The notes beneath the pieces are model-generated. The model saw only the letters and a program-made list of their open reading frames with translations, ran no database searches and was not told the DNA's origin. A DNA stretch of 64,000 bases from Cycas panzhihuaensis (taxonomy: Eukaryota > Cycadophyta). Below, in pieces: positions 37,150 to 48,939 of this stretch (position 1 is its first letter; each line of letters begins with the position of its first letter). The stretch is from positions 155,131,741-155,195,740 of the forward strand of contig CM041465.1 of the NCBI GenBank assembly GCA_023213395.1, written 5' to 3'. A program made the translations under genes and the position numbers.

Positions 37150-39375
37150 CTGAAGTCAAAGGATCTAGGGTCTTGTCAGTTGAGATGACAGAAGGCCTAG
37201 ATGATTGTTGTTGTTGCCACTTATAGTTGCATGGGGGAGGTAGTGCTTCATGATGTTGTGAGTTCTTTGTGATCTTCTTAAGACTAGCTTAGATATCAAT
37301 AGACTCTGATGCCAAGCATTTAGCTGTGGTTGATTTGTAAGTAGTCACCCCTATTTTGAGTACCTCCAAGTATATTTCAAGGTGTAATATGTTAATAAAG
37401 ATGTCTCTCTTCAATTCTTCTAACTATGTGGCCTTAGAATAATGGAAGAGGTCATGGAATTGATGCATGAAGTCAGGGTTTAATTCTTTATGACCTTGAT
37501 TTAAAGAAAGTAATGCCTTTTCCCCACTTTTAAAGGGTCAAGCTACATCAAAATAGTTGATGAAGGTTTCAACAAATTGTTAAAATATAGAGATTGAGTG
37601 GTATGAGAGCTAGTAGAACCACTTCAAGGTATCACCTTGAAGTGAGTGGGGGAAAAGTTTCACTAATATATAATTTCAGGTCCAATAATCAATACACACC
37701 ATGGCAAAATCCCTAACATGATCGGTTGGGTCCTCGAAGGAAGTGTCATCAAATTTGGGTACTTAACAAGGGTGTGGAGGTAAATTAGTTTAGAAATCCT
37801 CAATTGAAAGGGGACTTGACCTATATTCCACAAACAAATATAACCCTGGTTGGGTTAACATATCAATAGAGGAATAGGTGGGTGCCCCATAGGGGTAGCT
37901 ACCATCCACATAGGGTGAATGAGTAGGATATGGGTAGGGTGGATGACCATAGTGATAAGGTGGATAAGACACAGGGGCATATGAAACTCCTCCTAATTGG
38001 CACAAGGATGGGGGAAGTCCCCCATAAGGATATGATAGATAAGGAGGGGTCTAAGGGTATCTCGATCTGCCCCTTAGGTGTGGAAAGTAAAGGGGTTACA
38101 TTCCATGAGAGGCACCAAGAGAAGTAAGTGGATAAGAAGTGGAATAGGAAAGGGTGGAATGGCCTCCTTAAGGAAAAAAATCATGTGAAGGTAATTGAAT
38201 GGGTTGGGAAGGAAGGGGGGGGGGATGCAATAGGTTTTACCTGAATAGGCCTCCAACAGGTGTAGTTACCTCATACAAATAGAGTGATTGACTCCATATG
38301 TAGGGAGGTGGTTAAAACCCCCATTCCCCTATGGAAACAATGTGTATCTTAGGGAAACATATAAGGATGGGTCTGCCACATGCAGACATGGATAAGTTAG
38401 GGGCAAACCCACTTGCACAGGGTGAAAGGATCATGTCGGTATAGTAGGTAAAGGATGTAGATGCAAGGTAGTGGGTGGTGGGACAACAGTATGAATTGGG
38501 GGTGAACTAGCCCCTTCTTGTGGGTGGTGTGTACCTTGTTTCAATTCACTCTTTTTTTTTTTTTTTTTTTTTTTTTGATATCTAGAGGAGAACCTCTAGC
38601 CACCCTTGGTACAAAGTTCCAAAGTAAGGGGGACCCCCGGGATCCAGGTTTTTGTACCACCTTTGTACTGGATATGCTTGGAGTTCATACCGCCATCATA
38701 CAGTTGGCACACACTCAACGGACTTTGGTCGGACTACTTTCTTTGCAGCAGTGGACCCCGGTCGGACTACTTCCCTATGAAGTGACTTGCACTCATGAGT
38801 TTTGAACCTGGGTCTCACCTTGGTAATCACCACAACTTACGAATCCACCCAGCCCCATGAGGCTTAAGTGTCAATTCACTCTCTAATAACATGGTTGAAG
38901 GTAGGGTTATAGTGGCAACAGTATTAGATGAACTAGAAGGTGGGATTTAAATGGAAGAAGATAAGATAATATTAGAAGAGGTTAAGGAAGCACTAGTGAG
39001 AAATCATTATAGCCACCTTGGTAGGGGTTGGCTAGTGATGGCTTCAAAGCACTCCATTAGCACTTCAACCACATCCATGGAAGGGGTATGATTGGCATCA
39101 TGGGAGGCCAATGGCTCTCCCTCATGACCAAGGTAAGAGGGGTAAGAATTTGACATGTGCTTGGGGTGCGAGGCATGGTCATAGGCATAAGTCTCTTTAA
39201 GTGGATAAGAATGAGGAGCTATAGGATAGGGTTCTTCTTAAGGTGATACTTAATGAAAAGGGTCATCGCTAGCATAAGTGATGCCCCCGTAGGGGTGATG
39301 AGCCTCTTGTTAGGGCCATTCTTAGGCATATGGTTGATTGGCCCAACCATCTAGGTAGCTCTCTATCAGTGACTC
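37150..39375 (-). pseudogene. Tat1 gag, interrupted by a SINE
   Basis: It starts near 39370 with a decayed version of the MENYPTSWANDPYA block of the plus Tat copy. A Pro/Tyr/Gly-rich stretch follows (38500-37800; SYPPYHYGHPPYPYPTHSPY in a 71-codon frame at 38005-37790). The gag core runs at about 37760-37250: VPKFDDTSFEDPTDH, RDFAMVCIDYW, a FINYFD block, LLSLNQGHKELNPDFM and LEELKRDIFINIL. The same motifs occur in the same order at 17.9-18.3 kb on the plus strand. The SINE at 38553-38870 splits the proline-rich part. About 900 bp of low-similarity linker separate it from protease. Confidence 0.82.
38553..38870 (-). mobile_element. tRNA-derived SINE with a 25-nt A tail
   Basis: Flanked by perfect 12-bp direct repeats TCAATTCACTCT (38541-38552 and 38871-38882). 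On the minus strand the 5' end carries an A-box-like GGCTGGGTGGATTC (about 38841-38855) and a B-box-like GGTTCAAAACT (38798-38808), the RNA polymerase III promoter pair. The body ends in an A tail (T run 38552-38576 on plus). A GGTCGGACTACTT motif occurs twice in the body (about 38728 and 38760). It is GC-richer than the host element and looks young because the duplications and tail are intact. Confidence 0.88.
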
Positions 39376-39612
39376 TTGGTCACTTGACTTATCAGAGGTA
39401 TATGCAGAAGAGATTTCCAAAGGTAGCAAACCACAGAAATGACATGATATAAGATGCATTCATGGGTATTGGGATACCTAAGGAATTGTATAAATATGGT
39501 ACAGAAGAGAGAAGTTCATTCTTAAATAAGGAAAAATCACCCTAAAAGTCAAGAATATAAATTGAAGGGAAGGGAAGGGCATGTCTACATCACAAAGCTT
39601 CCAATTAGTAAA

Positions 39613-39630
39613 TCCCCAGTATGGCCGCCA
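39613..39630 (-). other. Tat1 primer binding site (tRNA-Arg-like)
   Basis: The minus strand reads TGGCGGCCATACTGGGGA, similar to the TGGCGACTC-GCTGGGGA sites recalled for Ogre/Tat. It lies two bases inside the LTR end at 39632. Confidence 0.65.
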
Positions 39631-39631
39631 G

Positions 39632-42150
39632 TAAAACATACTAAAGCAAGGTGCAAAATGTGATCAACAAACCTATGAAACCAACCTAAGGTATGAGTGG
39701 TGAGTTTAGAGGATGAGAGCAGCCTAGCACCTAACTTAAGATGCTCATATGCCTCTTAGATACGAGTGTAGGGCATATAGTAGTCCTAAATATTGAGGAA
39801 GGGACTATCCTAGGGCAACTTGATAGGGCCTATGGCAATTTAAAAGAAATTGGGGTCAAGTCATACATGCATCTATATGTTTTCCTTTTCTTTTTTTTTG
39901 AAATACAAAAAGGGGATCCCTATTTAGGTATAGTAATATTGCCATGCAAGTTTGGGGACTTGCAACCATGCTACCCCTCCCTCCACTAATGCTTTTGCTA
40001 ATGAGATACAGAGCCTAGACTATATGCATGTATAACTTCTCCCTTTGTCTTTATTTTTTTTGTTTGTTTCTTTTTTCTTTTGGGAAAGAGGGAGGATCAC
40101 TGTAATACAAGCAAAATAGTAAAATAAAAGATAAAATAAAAGGATAAGAAAACAAACTTCTTATCTTTCTTATGTGTGATTTTTCTTTTATATACTCTTC
40201 TTTTTGTTTTATAGGGTATGAGTAAAGATATATAAGAAAGAGAAAAGGAGGAAAGGGAGTAGCTAGGCCTAAATACACATCTCTCTCCTTTTTTCTTTTT
40301 GATCTTCCTACTCTCACTCTCTCATCTTTTCTTCATCTTTTTTTTTTAATCTTTCCTTAATCTTCTTTTGAAGTTGAAAGGGGAGAGCTAAAAAGGTCAA
40401 GTTACAAGAGACATAAAAGGATCAAAGTGTGCACCTATAACAATGAATTTTTGATGAAGTATGATATCCATGATTGTCAGATGCTTGATGCAAAAGGAGA
40501 ATAAAGGGACTAACTTTCCTACCCCTGAGAGAAATCCAAGAGTATTTCCACTTGCCAGATACCCTTATGACAGAAAATGGAAAGCATGAAATTAACTAAT
40601 TTGAGAGAAATTATAAATAAACACAACTACAAATCACCTCTATAATATGTAGGCATAATAGCTAGTGATGGCAAACTCTCTTATGGGAATATGTTGAATC
40701 CAAGCCTTGAAAATACTATCTTTTATTCTTACACATAAATCACTTTCTCCTATAATGACATATGACATGTATATATATATGTGTGTGCGTGTGTATGTGT
40801 GTGTGCTACTCAGATGGAGAGCAATGAAAATACCATGTAAACTCAAAAGTAAATGGAAATCAACCATGAACTATTGAGTGTACAAAGAGAGAAATAAGGG
40901 AGGGATTAGGGGCCTCAGAATGGCATAGTCCCCCTATATGAATTTGGTTTCCTAAGCTATACTTAGTAACCTCCCCTTGGCTTGTGAATCTATCCAAATG
41001 AACAAGCATAACATTAAGTAAGATGAGGCAACAAAAGAGGCAATCAAAGATAAGGATCTAAGAAGATGCTACAAAGACACAACCTAGCACAAAACCATCT
41101 AACATTCACATATCATGATGCAAACAAGATGAAATAAGAAAAAGGAAGCTACTTCAAAAGTTAGAGAGTGTACTATTGACCCTTTTCTTAGAAGATGATG
41201 GCCAATGTTAGCATGAAATTCCCCTTAAATCCTCTCCAAGCAATGTTGAGTGTGTGCTCCTAATCCTCATAATGGTTGGCTAATAATGCTCCCAAAAGTT
41301 AGTAGTTCTAACAAAAATTTGGTAGCATGTCCCCAATATCTTCCTTATAAAAATAATCTTCCTCATCTTCCCCTTGAAAAAAGCAAGGATTTTATAAGAA
41401 AATTTGAGGTGAGGGGTTGGTGGTTTCCTACCCACAATATGAGAAAAACCATCAACTAGAAGCCATGAACTAGGTTCATGGTTTAAGAGATTGAGTGACA
41501 AAATTAAGGAAATGGGACTTGTGAGGCATGTTTAGCCTCCCAACATAGGTACAAGCTAACCTAGGGCTGACATAGCCTATTAGGTCAAAGACTTAGCTCA
41601 TTAATGAGCAGACTATCACCATTAAACCTAAATCTAGGTTAGTGATAGTCATACTATGAATTCTTTTATAGTATCATGAATATGTTTGTGGTACCACAAA
41701 ATACTTCGTAGTATTACGAAATATTTTATGGTACCATGAATGCAAGCAAAAATTGGAGTAATATAGTAGTAAAAAATATTTATCATCATTTTCTCTTTAT
41801 GTAGATAGGCAGACCTACAAAAGGAGGGACCTACAGGCACCTATCTATTAGTACTAAGTGAGAATAGAGTGAAGACAAGACAAAATAATAAATAAGTTAT
41901 ATGCAACTAGGAAGGCACCATTTTTCTAACTTAAGAATACTAGACAGGGACATCAGGGCCATGGATAGGTGTCATTCCCATCATCAACAAAAATAAGGGA
42001 CATGACTCAATCAATCAAGCAAAGTAGCAAGCATATATCTATCATATAAATTCAATATATATATATCAATGAAAAGAGGACAAAAGGATAGAAATATACC
42101 TATACTTACCTCACCTAATTGACCATATAAGTCCTCATTCCTGGAAGCTA
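39632..42150 (-). repeat. Tat1 5' LTR (about 2.5 kb)
   Basis: Colinear in reverse with 13245-16368. Landmarks include the CTAACCTAGATTTAGGTTTAA-type block near 41630, the CATAAGGGTATCTGG block near 40560 and a purine tract near 40330. It carries a short TA/TG tract at 40768-40805. Short frames within it are not genes. The outer boundary at 42150 is placed where similarity to the other copy ends. Confidence 0.7.
40768..40805. repeat. Short TA/TG microsatellite in the Tat1 LTR
   Basis: A TATATATATATGTGTGTG-like run. It does not align with the large TA expansion of the other LTR copy. Confidence 0.9.
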
Positions 42151-43212
42151 CAAAATAGATTCTAATAGAAATGAGATATTTAAAATATAATTTTTACCAA
42201 CTAAGAATGATATATATCCCACAAAACTCATATACAACTAGTTGTATGTTGATATTATTATGATCAAACTCTAAACTAAAATCATAAGGAGGTTCTATCA
42301 CTCATGGAGTTACTAGGCATTATAGGATCCTTGAACCTCATGCAAACTATTTATTACAAAGATTTATCATTCATGTATATAAGCTCCTTTTTTCAAAGGA
42401 GAGAAAATAAAGAAAACAAAGGCAAGGAATACAACACCAACAACTTTCAGAAATCTTAATTCCAATGATGAATTCTTACCTTAAAATAGTTATCTTCCTT
42501 TAATGTAATCAATATTTTTTAATTTTTTATTTGAAATAAGCATGAAAAAGGAAGAAAATTGAGAAGAACAAGCTCAACAATATCCAAGAAAGAAGAAAAA
42601 ATCAAGACTAGATCTCTTTGGAAGCTTGGAGAATTGAGAAGAATGGGAGAGACTAGTTATGTTTTACAGTGAAGAGGTAGATCTCTCTTCATAATAAACT
42701 ACTTATTTACTTTCCCGCAAAGGGCTGACCTTTTAATCAAGGTTTCCCAACGAAAAAATATAGATGAAAGAGATTCAAAAATCAAAAGAAAGAGAGAGGC
42801 ATATCTAGTCATAAGAAATTATCAAAAGAGCACCAAATTAAAAGGAAACCATGGTAGAAAAGACCTTACTAGAGATATGAAGCTTGAAATAAAGAGTTCT
42901 AGAAAATCAAGTACCTAAAAAAGTAGCAACAAGTTAATTTCAAATAGCAATTAAGTAGCAATCAAAGCTCTAGATCCCTCCTCTTAACTTCTCTCTTATT
43001 TTCTCAAAGGTGGATATCAAAATCACAAAGAAAATCTCTTAATTTCTCAAAAATCACTTTAAAAAACCTACCATCAAGCTCATAATATTTGAATGAATTA
43101 TCTCTCTAGGGTTTTAGAGGGATCTACATACAAATGGAGTTAGTTTCCAATAAATTTAGATGATGACATGTAAAATTGGCATGTTATTTAAAAAATTTAC
43201 ATACATGACAGT

Positions 43213-43290
43213 AAAAAACATGATCTATCATATTTTATTAACAACGAAAAATGTAACTTTATTAATAAAATACGATCAATCATGTTTTTT
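43213..43290. repeat. Imperfect inverted repeat, 29-bp arms, 20-bp loop
   Basis: Arms 43213-43241 and 43262-43290 pair at about 26 of 29 positions (AAAAAACATGAT...TATTTTATTAA). A foldback or remnant of a small DNA element is possible. Confidence 0.7.
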
Positions 43291-43982
43291 GCAGAACAAA
43301 AATGTAATAAATCAAGAAGTAAAAATTAATTATTAAAAAGTCAAAATTTATATTTTTATTAAAGAATTTAAGCAAAATTGACTTAATCAATGAGAAAAAG
43401 TAGCCAAAAAGGGGTAAAAACTTAAGCACAAGCCTAAAAATCATTAAAAAAATGATGATTTAAAGATAAAATTAAGAGAAAAGAATGAAACAAGAACGTG
43501 TTTTAAGAAAAAATTGAGTTAAAATGATCATAAAGGTGAGATATTATTACCATAATTCTCATTCATTAGTAAGTGAAAAACGTAATAGTATAATCATTAT
43601 CATTCAATATACATAATCCATGAAATCAATACCACATTTCATCAAAACATAACATAATAGGAGATAGAATAAGCTATAATTAATTATATCAAATATAAAT
43701 AAAGAAAGAAACTTATTAATTGTAATGAAGATTAATTGATGGCCAAGTTTCAGTGAAATACTTTTCCCCCTTAGCACCTAAAGCTCTTACTTCAGAAGAG
43801 TAGTAGGATGGTAAAAGGTGACAATGATCACAATGAAGGTTTTTTCTCATAAAGATAAAAGGTTTGGATGAGGTATGTAAATGATACTACCAAAATGTCT
43901 ACCCAACAAATAGGGCTTACACTCACTCGATTGAAAGTAATACTAAATGTATACAAACTAAATGAGACTTAAAAGCTAGATG

Positions 43983-44230
43983 GTCATAGTTTATCTCTCA
44001 TTAACCATGTTTTGGAGGAAAGGTCCTTTTACTAAAGCATAAAGGATGAATTGTCATAGCTTTTGGGCTCATTAATAGATGACTTTTTAGAGCCTTAGAC
44101 CACCATAGTTTTAGCTCATTAGTACGTGACTTTCTAGAGTCTTCTATCATAGTTTAAGCTTATTAATGGGTGAAAGAGGTTCAAATCTTTACATTGTCAT
44201 AGTTTAAGTTTTTCAACAAATAAGAGGGCT
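43983..44230. repeat. Degenerate repeat, about five copies of TCATAGTTTtagCTCATTAatGgGTGA
   Basis: Copies start near 43985, 44058, 44112, 44150 and 44207. Related phrases occur singly at 18615 and 18965 beside the other RNase H remnant. Confidence 0.6.
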
Positions 44231-44989
44231 AAGAGCAATTTGAAGGCCAAAATAAAATGATTAAGAGATATAATATTCATGCCTATAAAATTCTCATTGA
44301 AAGATGAGTGAGTTAAGTTCAATAATAACCCTAACCAATGGAAGATGTATCATTTTCTTATTTTAAAAGACTTCATCTAGGAACGATTGTTAAAAGAGAA
44401 TAATACTAACCTGGATGAATGAAATGGATAAAAGAAAAAATTTTGTCTCATAAACAAAGAAAAGGCCTCTCCATTCTTATAAGAAAAATTGATATATTTT
44501 ATTTTATTTTTACATGAGGGAGTTGGATAAATTATGATGTAGAAGGCCTTTGTTATTTAATTTTAAAGACAATTTGGAGCCACTATGACGAGAGACCAGC
44601 TCTAGGAGGTGGTGATAAAGATAATGCAGTGGGGAGCTAGATATTTAGTAAGTCTCCTTTAAGCTTTTTTTAATTAAAATTTTTGTTAAAAATTATGATA
44701 ATAGGGACTAAAAAATGTGATTGCAAGGTTAAAAATGTGATGAAGCAGTCAAAATTACAATTTAATAGTTTGTAGCAAGAATTAAGGAATCATATTTTTT
44801 ATTGATAAATCACATTTTTATTTGTGTTATCATGTTTTTCTCTATATTAATATGTTTTTAACTTTGAAAGAGAAAATTTTAAAATAAAAGTTTTTTTAAA
44901 AGATAAAAGTACAGTTTGACATAATTATTTTTTCTATTACTCAACCTTTAGAGAGGATAGATACTAGAGAGAATGAAGGATTGGTGATT

Positions 44990-46650
44990 AGGGAATTGAT
45001 CATTCAACTAACTGAGAAGGATTGGGCCCTATTAAGGGTGTGTGGTATATCATAAGTAAGTGGATCAACCAAGTTGGTAATGCAGTATGAGATCATTCAT
45101 GATTTCTTTAGTTGTTGGATTCCGGAGAGAAATATATTTAGAATATAAGCCATAGGAGACATACAGATCACTCTTAGGGATGTTGGGAGGATATTAGGGG
45201 TTAGCTAGTATGGGGATAGGATTAGACTAAATAGGGTAATTAATGGTGAATCTTAGGAGGCTTGTAGCCAATATTTGATTGGATTTACTATTAGTTTGGT
45301 TGTCATGAGGTATCCTTTGAGGTAATGAGGATAGAGGAGGGGATTTTTGTTATATGGAAGATCATTACTCTCATTATTATTTTCAAGATTATTAGGACCC
45401 AAAACTTCATGGGGGTTTTAGCACAGTGGGTAGGAGTGATTAGGAGGTGTGAATAGGATGTTAGGATAAACTGAGGGTAGTACATAGGAGATACCATATA
45501 CCTTAAATTATCCCAGATCAAGAGGTAGGGTAGGTGAGGTTTTTCCTATAGTTCTATTTAGATATATTGGTTGTACGATCACATCCCATTGATGAGGCCA
45601 GGTGAAGCACCAAGAGAGCTGACCATCATGGATTTGGAAATAAATAGATGGCATATGAGAGCTTAGATTTATAATAAGAGATCCATCATGGTAAGGAGCA
45701 CACATAGTCATGTACTAAGCTACATGACCAGGAGGCAACTTATAGAGGATCCATATGAGGGGCTATTAATATGGAGTAATAATAAAGTCGATGTAGTTGA
45801 GAGGGTAGCAGTAGAAGAGGCTTCTATTACTAGTAGAGGGAGAGGGAGAGTGAAAGGAAGAGGAGGTAGAATAAGAGGGGATGGTAGGTAAGATTGAGTT
45901 AGTTAAGGTGGGTGAGGAAAGGCATTAACTAGTAGAGGAGGGAGAGGAGGTAAGGATATGTTCCAAGTGATGGATGAAGCACAAGGTAGGGATAGAAGAG
46001 CCATTATATAGAGCATGGAGCTAGGTTCAATAAATAGGTAGGCTAGAGGAGGCAATGGAAGTAGAGGAGGAAAGGGAGAGCCTCTAAGAGGCTCCCCAAG
46101 AGCCTAAGGGTGAAGCATTTGTATAGCCAGAAGAGGAGATAGTTGTAGAGCCAATGAGGGGAGGATAGCTAGAAAGTATGCTAATTAGTGTATATTTTAA
46201 ATATACTTGATTATTTCTTTTTAGATTATCTACCCTTTATATAGAATATTGATCACTATTAATATGATTATCATGGACAAGTAAGAAGAGCTTGACTCTT
46301 TCAGAGGTTTGGTGGATGCTTGACTTGATCTTCTGTTACATATCTACATTGAGAGAACACCTCTAGCATGGAACATTACTGATTGTATATTATTAGGGCA
46401 TTAAATTAAGTAATTTAGCCTCACATTATAGGCTCGAGATATGATTTAGAACATATAGATGGAGCTGAGACTCCAGGAGCTAGAGCTCAAGGCAGTAGAG
46501 GATGAGTGACGACATTTGCAGAGGATGATATTGGCATAGGTTGGGGAGAAGAGTACTCCATTCAAGAGCATTACAATTCAATAAGGGAGAGAGATTCTAC
46601 CATATACAGAGTTAACACATAGGTAGATTCTAGATATATGGGAGAGGATG
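44990..46650 (+). pseudogene. Plant mobile domain (PMD) frame, copy 2
   Basis: A plus-strand frame opens with LIIQLTEKDWALLRVCG (about 44994). Next come FFSCWIPERNIFRI, a stop, and then GDIQITLRDVGRILGVS (45117-45208), the PMD core motif GE.TITL.DV..ILGL. A later 67-codon frame (45688-45891) holds RRQLIEDPYEGLLIW and ends in an Arg/Gly-rich tail, SRGRGRVKGRGGRIRGDGR. Leu/Glu-rich sequence follows to about 46650, as in copy 1. About 350 bp upstream, a segment ending in GTAAGT (44648) resembles 24650-24740 upstream of copy 1 and might be a first exon and splice donor. It is antisense to Tat2 pol. Stops are frequent, so it is dead. Confidence 0.75.
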
Positions 46651-47590
46651 GAGTGAGGAGTACAGGGTAGATCTCATTAGAGCTCATAGAGATTAGCATA
46701 TTTTATATATAGAGAGGAGATAGGAGGGAGATTTGAGGTATTTTATAAGCATCAGATGTTATATCATGGGCCACAAAGTGATAGATATATTGTATTTTGA
46801 CCATGTTCCATATATATGTATATGTATAATGATCATTTTCATCATAACTTATGTAACAAATGTAATAAGATGATTGACTCTAAGCTCATTTCCCCCATTT
46901 ATTCCCATTTTACAAATTGAATATGATTTACATTCATCAGTATGAGAGTCCATGAAAGCATATAGTGATTTTATATTTTTTTGTCTTTTGTAAATTTTTT
47001 TTTTTTGGATTTTTTATTAATATATACATGATAGTTTATACTTATTTCAGGGTACAAAAGGAGTCTTAAAGGAGAAAAATAGTAAGGAATAATAAAGGAT
47101 AATAAATAAATAAAAGATAAAAGGGAGTAAATAGAAAAGATTAATAATTCTATTTGTATAAGCATAAAACCACTTGAACAACAAATGATAATAGGTTCAT
47201 AAAAATAGAGGATGAAATAATATAAGTCCCTCTAAAAGAAAAACTAATATAATTCACATCATACTCAAGATAGATTATATAAACATAGACTAAAATCCAT
47301 ATACATATTATATATCTTAAGAAAGACATATTGTTTATAGAATGAAAAATTAATTCCACTAAATAAACAACTAGTTTCTTGAGTATATAGGATTCTTCGT
47401 TGGCTCCTTTTAGGGATAAGAAGCTTTTAAGGACCTCCCCCTGCCAAAATCCTCCTTAGCCTATGATTCCCACATGGGTCTATATTTTCTAACACTTCAT
47501 TTCATCCTTAAACCTATGATCCTAACCTTCACATTACTTAAACTTTTATCTTCAAAACCCTATTGTTTATGCTCTTTACGAAGTGGTAGT
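46651..47590. other. Non-coding convergence zone between PMD copy 2 and Tat2 pol
   Basis: AT-rich; no gene seen. The strand switch between the plus PMD frame and the minus RNase H and integrase lies here. Confidence 0.4.
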
Positions 47591-47599
47591 TTATGCTTA

Positions 47600-48060
47600 T
47601 TCAAGAATAAAGCTCCCCCAACAAAAGATGAGAGTTATTCGAAATAATTATCTAATATAAGAGAGACTAGAGTATTAGCTTTAGTATTTAGAGACTAAGT
47701 AACAAACTAAAGAGTTACTAAAGGGAACAAAGACATCAATGATTAAACTTGGTGGTGAAGGGAAAGGAGTCATGAAGAATGTATCTGATATATCCTAACT
47801 AACTGGTAAACTATGATCTATTAGTTAGAATAAATGAGGATAGGTCCATGATAAGATTGAGAAATATTAGGTAATTCTCCTATGATAGCAATGTATTTGA
47901 TATTATTATTGGTTACTTTAGGTAAAAATAGACCAACAGATAAGAGGGGATTTCTAAATTAACCATAAATCACCTAAGTAGTAGTAGATGGTCCTAGGTT
48001 ACCTCTACTACCTCCATCAGTGAAAATACTCAATGCCATGGAAAAATAGGACCAGTAGTT
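47600..48060 (-). pseudogene. Additional RNase H domain downstream of Tat2 integrase
   Basis: The minus strand reads IFTDGGSRGNLGPS (codons around 48000-48030), then SVGLFLPKVTNNNIKYIAII. This fits RNase H motif 1 (DGGS.GN) and motif 2 (TNNE.EY.A). Later sequence is too decayed to place the last catalytic residues. An extra RNase H distinct from the RT-linked copy is a known trait of the Tat branch. It lies about 900 bp beyond the integrase end and has a sister at 19.05-19.48 kb. Confidence 0.65.
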
Positions 48061-48939
48061 AGAGATTGTATGATCAATAAAAGAGAATATAGGAATTAAA
48101 TAGTAAGAAGATAGTAATAAATGAAAATAGCTTGGTTTCATCTATAAAGAGGAAAAGGGAAAATCATAATGAAGATAATAATAACTAACTATAATAAAAG
48201 ATGTCAAGAAAGGTTCGATCGTAATTGAGGCCACAATGCTCCCACATAACTAGACCCAAATATCCAAAATAACTCATCCAAATGAACCCAACCTATAACA
48301 TAAATATAGGTGAGGATGAAGCCATCATGTGACTTTCCCTAAATTTTAAAAGGATGATAATGATATATTTTTCTTTTCTTTTGACTTTGACTTTGATTCT
48401 TTTTTGCTTTCATTTTTTTACTTAATATTTATAAAAAAAGGATATTAATCATCTAATTATAAAGTACCCTTCTGCAATGTAGTAAGAATTTTCTCTTTTT
48501 AATGAAACTAAAGTAAAACAATAGAAACCAAAAACCTTAAAAATTAAACTACAGGAGAAAGAGGAGATCTAAATCATAGTGCTTCCAAATATAAGGGGAA
48601 GGTGGCAAAATGACTATTCACCTCTAAAGTATAAATAGAGAAAACCAAGAGTGATTAAAAAAAAAAGAAAATGGGTGATGGATTACAAAGAAGGGATTCC
48701 CAAAATGAAGGACTAGTGAATAAGGGTATAACCTAAGCAGCTAATAAAGTATTTGAGGATAACAAATAAATCTCTTCTTGGGGATGATGATAAATAACAA
48801 AATTAAGGGCCTAAATTCTCTCTTGAGTATAAGGCTCAAAAGAGAGAGGATTGGTAACCTTAAATAAGGAGTGCTCATAATTAATATATATGCCAAAAGG
48901 AGTAGTAGGCTTATATAATCATGAGAAAGATCACTTCAT

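Larger units (their letters stand above)
32030..42150 (-). mobile_element. Tat1: Tat/Ogre-type Ty3/gypsy element, minus strand, decayed
   Basis: From right to left the window shows the 5' LTR, a tRNA-Arg-like primer site, gag (with a SINE inside), protease, RT, RNase H and integrase, the standard Ty3/gypsy order. The plus-strand PMD frame (24.6-31.4 kb) lies just past the pol end and probably belongs to the same element; if so the element extends to about 24 kb. The 3' LTR was not found. Confidence 0.82.
42151..44560. other. Non-coding region, expected site of the Tat2 3' LTR
   Basis: No frame of interest. It has an imperfect 29-bp inverted repeat at 43213-43290 and a degenerate TCATAGTTT...CTCATTA repeat at 43983-44230. 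The minus strand near 43110-43130 reads AAACCCTAGAGAGATA, a motif common in plant leaders and LTRs, so part of it may be an LTR. Confidence 0.4.

Noticed and set aside
38798-38857. A- and B-box pair considered as a functional tRNA gene
   Set aside because: No anticodon arm or acceptor stem can be formed, and the A tail and target duplication show it is a SINE.
40051-40317. 88-codon minus-strand frame with a Lys-rich start
   Set aside because: It falls in the purine-rich part of the Tat1 LTR, which has a non-coding counterpart at 15.0-15.2 kb.
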